DNA from: Liopterus haemorrhoidalis
Taxonomy: Eukaryota > Arthropoda > Insecta > Coleoptera > Dytiscidae
DNA length: 64,000 bases
Direction of reading: 5' to 3'
Assembly (NCBI GenBank): GCA_963971575.1
Contig: OZ020611.1
Span: forward strand, 48,442,007-48,506,006
Shown here piece after piece: positions 59,215 to 64,000 of this stretch; within the stretch, counting starts at the first letter, position 1, and every line of letters begins with the position of its first letter. A model generated the notes under the pieces. It saw only the letters and a program-made list of their open reading frames with translations. It made no database searches and was not told where the DNA came from. A program made the position numbers and the translations under genes.

Positions 59215-59810
59215 GCGAGTATAGTTACCGAAATTGAGGGAACTCCTACTGATATAAACAACAGAATACGTAGGGCAAGATTTGCCTTTAGTTTACTGAA
59301 CAATCTCTGGTGTCCGACTATTATCTCTCGAAATACCAAACAGCGTATATTTAACAACAATATAAACTCAATCCTTTTGTACGCATATACAATAAGACTT
59401 ATCGAATAACAGAAACGATGACCAACAAATTACAAATATTTATTAATAAATATTTTCGAATTATAACAGGCACTCACTGGCCAGATACAATCACTAATAA
59501 AGATCTATGGCAGCTCACAGAATAAACAGAGATTTGACACGAAATCAAGAAGGGCAAATAGAAGTGGATTGGTCACACCATCAGGCGAGAAACGGACACT
59601 GCAATACATGCGTTGGACTGGAACCCGTAAGACAAAAGGAGCGTTGGAAGACCCAAACTAACTTAGCGATTGTCAATAGAGAAAGAATGGGAATGTGTAT
59701 GGGAAAATCTAGAACCAGCTTAAATGATTAGCGCCAAATCAAATCCAATGGAAACACTTCAATGAAGCCTTTTGATCCATCTAAGAATTATAGGACCCAA
59801 TTTATCACCG
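59215..59810 (+). pseudogene. RTE/CR1-type LINE ORF2 C-terminal remnant
   Basis: TDINNRIRRARFAFSLLNNL W, ISRNTKQRIFNNNINSILLY A, then in shifting frames KDLWQLTE, KWIGHTIRRETDTAIHALDW NP and GRPKLT. This order (D-I-x-x-R-I-x-K-A-R-x-A-F; S-V-L-L-Y-G; K-W-x-W-I-G-H-T-L-R; A-L-x-W-N-P; G-R-P) is the usual C-terminus of invertebrate RTE-like endonuclease-RT proteins. Stops and frameshifts throughout; the insert carries several stop codons. Confidence 0.8.
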
Positions 59811-60068
59811 TTGGTTCAGCAATTCTTCCAATATGCAGTTTTTATTGAATTGTTTTTGGCTTATAAAACCCATATTTTAAACCTCCTAAATAAAACACAT
59901 ATTTAACAATACTATATATGTATATTATATATGTACAGAAACACCTATAGGAGTTGTTTTACGGTGTCTGAAACATATTTTACTCCATTATTATTTAGTT
60001 TTTTGTGCTTCCTGCAAAGTTTTTTTTTTTCCACATAGATATTGTGGAACCAACGACGATATATTTTA

Positions 60069-61010
60069 GGTTTGTTCCAACAGCAAATTCACAGCAGTTC
60101 AAAACGTGAATCAGAAATGTTTAGAATATATGTTCGAACGTATAGTTCTAGAATCATCTTAATTAGTATTAGAACGAGTTGCGAGAACTGTTGAGAATTT
60201 GGTTTGTTTATCCTAACCTATAAAATCACGAAATCAAAACAACATCTGTTAAAAAACATTGTGAAGAAATGGAACTAATGGAAGGATTGGATTACATATG
60301 GAAATCCTTTTTGTGGAAAATGTCTTTCATTGACGACCTTTTCCTCGTGGTTTGGCCATTTTATTATGTTTTTAGACTTGTTGCTCTTTCCAAACTGCTT
60401 TTGGAAATATCAAACCTATCCGCTACATCTTGGAAATTGCAGTCTAATGACCAATATACCAGAGAAATATAAGAAGTTGATCCTGAGCACTAATTTTACC
60501 ATTTTGGCCAGAATTGTACTTATAGTATTCACATGCTTCAAAACTTGCTGCTAGTGATTCAATAACATTTCTACTAACCCGAAAAGGTTAAAAAAAAAAA
60601 AAACTGTTCACTGTATTGAGGCACTATCGTTCTTAGGTCATTTTCATTGTTTTGTCTTATTTAAACAATAACATCATTCAAGAATTCTCCATCACATTAC
60701 TTTCGCTTTAAAATTCTGACAAATCAGAAAAATCACTGTCGTCTTCCATTACTACTACTAATTTAATCAAACAAACAAAAACAAATAAGTGAGGTTAGAT
60801 AACACGTTAAACTGATTTAGAATTAAAAATTCTTGTAAGATCCTGGAACTTTAAGAACGATTAAGAATCAGTTCGGAACATAATTCACTCGTTCTTGGAA
60901 CACTACACTATAAGTTCTGCATTTTTAAATCGACTTTTTGGAACGCTAACATCGTTTTGCGCAAACTCAGTAAAGTTCTGAACGGTTCTAAACTTTTGTT
61001 GGAACAAACC
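60069..61010. mobile_element. Element with GGTTTGTTCCAACA ends, 5-bp duplication
   Basis: 942 bp with inverted ends GGTTTGTTCCAACA and direct repeats TTTTA on both sides (60064-60068, 61011-61015). Subterminal GTTCTGAACGGTTCTAAAC and GTTCGAACGTATAGTTC motifs. Interior ORFs (60269-60472, 60330-60554) match nothing I recognise. Superfamily unassigned. Confidence 0.65.
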
Positions 61011-61015
61011 TTTTA

Positions 61016-61315
61016 TCTTTACGTACAAGAAGCTATATTGTAAACAACAATTTACTTAAAGTTAACTTATAGTTTAAGTAAATTGAAAGTTAACTTATAG
61101 TTAAATTTCAAATCATGATTAGTTAACCAAGAAGTTAACCATGAATTAAAAAACCGGTTGTAAGAATTAAATATATAATTAGTATTTTAGGATAGAATAA
61201 AATGGCTTGTTAGTCTAATAATATTAGTTTGTAATATACAGTGCTGAAGAGTGATTCAATAAAAAGTTGGAAAAAAATAACTTAAAGCGTTATTAAATTT
61301 ATAAATGAAATTTTG
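61016..61315. other. Unassigned DNA with GTTAACTT repeats
   Basis: TAAAGTTAACTTATAGTTTA AG and GAAAGTTAACTTATAGTTAA A (61056-61110) repeat, with TTAACCAAGAAGTTAACC nearby. No gene. Confidence 0.5.
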
Positions 61316-61462
61316 TTATCCTCCGTCCATGGGCTGCAGAGTTATTGGTACCTCTAGAATGGCCAAAGGCTCGCCGCCAAAGTGTTTTCTCCGCACCTTA
61401 TTACCTCCGTATTTTCGACGTGCCTGCGCCAGTGCCTGCCTTAGCGATGTACCTGTGGCCAT
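61316..61462 (-). other. GC-rich, coding-like 48-codon ORF
   Basis: The frame starts MATGTSLRQALAQARRKYGG, continues NKVRRKHFGGEPLAILEVPI and ends TLQPMDGG-stop. The start context is AAGAATGG. About half of the bases between 61320 and 61540 are G or C, against a strongly AT-rich setting. The residues look like real protein (basic, balanced), but I recognise no family. It could be an exon of a host gene, or a fragment of a GC-rich element. Confidence 0.3.
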
Positions 61463-61737
61463 TCTTGAGCGCCGCTAAATAAGACGAACGTCACGACTAC
61501 GGATGAACGGACCGACACCGCTTTTAAAACCTTGATGAGTCTTAACCCACCCCAATACATTCACATAATCATAGCTTCCTAATAGTACGTCTGACTTTGC
61601 TTATTTAGTAATTTCAAATAAAATAACAAGGCTTGACGAAAACAGATCACTGACACTTATTAGAGGTGTTGTGAAATGTCAAATAAAAGAGAGCTTACCT
61701 TAACGTTTTTGCGGGCAAATTTACAACAGCAAAAAAT

Positions 61738-61790
61738 TAATGTGAAATGAAAATTTTCACACATTTCAGGATTTCGTAGTTATCTAATAA
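61738..61790 (+). repeat. Orphan composite-repeat terminus
   Basis: AATGTGAAATGAAAATTTTC ACACATTTCAGGATTTCGTA is the left terminus of the composite repeat without its body. Confidence 0.65.
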
Positions 61791-61889
61791 AGTAAGAGAG
61801 ATCCCGAATGCAGAAGGTATCTACCAGGGCTACCTTTCAAGTTTTTACAAAAACTAAGAAAGACATTTTTTTTCTGGAACAAACTGTTT

Positions 61890-63249
61890 TATTGCTTTTC
61901 AAAATATTCGCCTTTAAGATTTTTACACTTTTGCATGCGTTAAACCGATTCTCGAAACATTTTTTCCACTCTGAGGTAACTTAAAAACATGGTCTTCGAA
62001 GGATTCAGCAGCTTTTCAAGGTGATGAAAATCGCTGTCCAAGCATTTTTTGTTTGACATTGGGGAACAAAAAGAAGTTGTTAGGGGATAAATCAGGTGAA
62101 TGCGGGCAATGAGACATTCTTTTTCAAATAATCAATCAACGATGTGTTGTGTGGGAGCTTGCATTGTCATGATGAAGAATGATGCGACGTTTTTGATTGT
62201 TTTTCCTGATTTTGTCGATGGCTTTTGTTAAACAAATTGTTGTATACCATTCAGTATTAACTGTTCTCCGATACTCTAAAACAGACAGTCCCAAACTGTG
62301 GTAAGCGTATCGGTACCGGTACGCGATAATTTTGAGAGGTGAGGACTTTTTTTTGCTCATCACTTTCGTTTTGAGAGGTGTGAACCTTTTTTTGCTCATC
62401 ACTTGGGTTTTGAAAGGTGATGCCCTTTTTTTGCTCATCACTTGAGTTTTGAGGGGTGAGGACCTTTTTTTTATTTGCCAAGGGCACCAAAAAAATTGGC
62501 TACGGTTCTGACTGGTACGCCACCATATTATCTACTACATACCTGTACATCTTAAAAAGATTGGAAACCTCTGCTCTAAAGGAATGATTGCGACATGTCC
62601 ATTATAACCATAGAAACAACCAATCATTTTCTTGGAAGTACTTCGTGAACGAACAACTTTTGTGGGTTTCGGTTCATCTTGGAAGACCCAAACAGTGAAT
62701 TGTTGCTTAGTTTCCGGTTCATATGAATAAATCCAAGTTTCGTCACCTGTAACGATGTTGTATACGGATTTTGCATTGCCTAGGTTGAATTTTTTTAGCA
62801 TTTCCTTACACCAATCAACACGAGCCTTGCTTGAGCTTCGGTCAAATTATGCGGAATCCATCGGGAATAGATCTTTTTCACAGCTAAATGTTCATGCAAA
62901 ATCGAATGTATTGCACTCTGCAATATGCCAATGGATGTCTCTATCTCACATACCGATTTTCTTCAATCATTTTGCGCACAGCATCGATGTTTTTTTGAAT
63001 CACAACCGATTTTGGTCGACCTTCACGATATTCATCACTGAGGGTCGCACGACCGCGACGAAATTCTGCAAACCAAGTGTAAACAGTTTTTTCTGATGGT
63101 GCTTCATTACCAACAGTTGAACGAAACGAATCTGTGCATTGTTGTTGAGTTAGACCTTTACTAAAATCGTAAAAAATCATCCAACGAAAACCTTCACGAG
63201 TAATATAAATTTTTTCACAAACTGTTTTTTTTTTAACGCCCACTGTCAA
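61890..63249 (-). pseudogene. mariner transposase (Bmmar/cecropia-like), inactive
   Basis: N-terminal frame (63249-62941): KKKTVCEKIYITREGFRWMI, DFSKGLTQQQCTDSF, APSEKTVYTWFAEFRRGRAT L and DEYREGRPKSVVIQK, the bipartite HTH DNA-binding region. After a damaged linker: MLKKFNLGNAKSVYNIVTGD ETWIYSYEPETKQQ (first catalytic Asp in G-D-E-T-W), WVFQDEPKPTKVVRSRSTSK, GHVAIIPLE, [hAT insert], RRTVNTEWYTTICL, LHHDNASSH (second Asp), and SPDLSPNNFFLFPNVKQKML. The third catalytic residue, D in S-P-N-D, reads N. Frameshifts, stops and the insert all disable it. Confidence 0.9.
62282..62573. mobile_element. hAT MITE with ~40 bp tandem units, inside mariner
   Basis: 292 bp, flanked by CTCTAAAA (62274-62281) and CTCTAAAG (62574-62581), 7 of 8. 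Ends CAGACAGTCCCAAACTGTGG and, inward from the right, CAGAGGTTTCCAATCTT. Between are four tandem units of the type GAGGTGAGGACTTTTTTTTG CTCATCACTT. The outer ends differ from those of the three relatives, though the array is the same. Confidence 0.9.
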
Positions 63250-63384
63250 CCAACTACTCGGTCAATTTATAAACTGCCACTGATTTCACAATAACAAATG
63301 CCAAATGTTACGAACATAGTAATGACAGATTTCAATATTGCCATCTAGTGGACGTTTGTAAAAACATAAAAAGTAATCCTCGTG

Positions 63385-63656
63385 TTTATGTGGTGGATTA
63401 TGAATTTTTCGTGGAAGGGACGATTTTTTTTTATTTATTTATTTATTTATTATTATTTTTTTTATTTTTTGGCTCACAGTCGTATGTATGTATTAGGTTG
63501 ATGACTTTTTTACTTTTTTTCTCAAAAATTATTTCCTGTAGCACGAATGGATGAACTTTTGCATATTAATGACTAAAATGACGTTTATTCCACTGAATTA
63601 TTGAAAAAGGTCACGCACAAACCACTTTGAAATGTTATGTAGGCCATTTTAGCATT
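63385..63656. other. Unassigned DNA with short (TTTA)n
   Basis: A (TTTA) run at 63428-63455; otherwise nothing supported. Confidence 0.5.
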
Positions 63657-64000
63657 TTATATAATTGTATTAACAATATCATCATCATCATTAATCAGCC
63701 TTTCTTGTCCACTGCTGAACGTAGGCCTCCCCAAGCTTTTTCCATTCGGAACGATATGTGCTACTGATTTCCAGTTTCCCGCAACTCTCTTTACGTCATC
63801 CGTCCACCTAGTTGGGGGTCTTCCTCTTCTTCTGTTGGTATCTCTGGGTCTCCAATCTAGGATCTTCTTTGTCCATCTGTTATCTTGAAGTCTAGCCAGA
63901 TGTCCAGCCCAATTCCATTTAAGACGAGCAATTCTTTCGATGACGTCACATACTTTTGTCTGTTCTCGAATCCACTGATTTGTTTTCCGATCAGCTAGAC
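63657..64000 (-). pseudogene. RTE-type LINE ORF2 C-terminus, runs off the window
   Basis: Minus-strand frame entering from the right edge: LADRKTNQWIREQTKVCDVI ERIARLKWNWAGHLARLQ, DNRWTKKILDWRPRD, RRRGRPPTRWTDDVKRVAGN W. This is the standard C-terminal region of invertebrate RTE-like ORF2 proteins. After G-N-W a small frame change replaces the expected ending, and the gene closes next to a (GAT)n tail (63675-63690), typical of RTE 3' ends. The rest of the element lies beyond 64000. Confidence 0.85.

Larger units (their letters stand above)
61824..63382 (-). mobile_element. mariner element, nearly full length, split by hAT MITE
   Basis: Ends CCAGGGCTACCTTTCAAG (left) and, inward from the right, CGAGGATTACTTTTTATG, both continuing GTTTTTACAAA; ~28 bp imperfect inverted repeats. 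TA at left (61822-61823); decayed to TG at right. Transposase pieces are in order on the minus strand (63249 to about 61880). Removing the 292 bp hAT MITE leaves ~1.27 kb, the usual mariner length. A sister copy is at 17215-17905. Confidence 0.9.

Overview
The window looks like a piece of a large, AT-rich, repeat-dominated animal genome, most probably an insect. Its content is mariner, hAT, piggyBac, pogo and Helitron DNA elements, non-LTR retrotransposons of several clades and Penelope-like elements. It has long microsatellites and no bacterial gene layout. I cannot name the species. I find no convincing host protein gene, rRNA, real tRNA or CRISPR array. Almost everything recognisable is a transposable element, and most element genes are broken. 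Many ORFs are translations of (AAAT)n or (CAGA)n arrays.

Layout. 1-7 kb: a LINE scrap, then a run of hAT insertions. One is a 3.3 kb element (1537-4868) that carries a decayed transposase end, a perfect (AAAT)n array of about 545 bp, and a nested hAT element. 7-17 kb: TA-flanked elements, a pogo/Tigger MITE, three short hAT insertions, and three copies of a ~1.15 kb composite repeat with AGGGTTT...AAACCCT ends, a (CAGA)n tract and a tRNA-like block. 17-27 kb: a mariner remnant, more hAT MITEs, an RNase H LINE end with target-site duplication, a 1.1 kb hAT element full of GCGGAT motifs, and a three-level nest (composite repeat > Helitron > DD41D mariner). 27-35 kb: a Penelope-like element with GIY-YIG, three piggyBac MITEs, another DD41D remnant and another LINE. 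35-49 kb: a hAT element hosting a mariner, RNase H LINE and R2/R4-like LINE remnants, two reverse-transcriptase remnants, and a hAT element hosting a LINE. 49-64 kb: a second Penelope-like element, a tRNA-derived SINE, LINE scraps, a 5-bp-TSD element, a mariner split by a hAT MITE, and an RTE-type LINE running off the right edge.

The parts do not form a pathway. They record successive insertions, and intact target-site duplications let the order be read at about ten nests. The most unusual themes are: (a) a series of hAT-type elements with T-A-G ends, each with dense subterminal arrays of its own short motif; (b) a hAT MITE family whose interior is a variable tandem array of a ~40 bp unit; (c) the composite repeat, whose central tRNA-like block differs in every full copy; and (d) a non-autonomous Helitron with textbook ends and a verifiable empty site.
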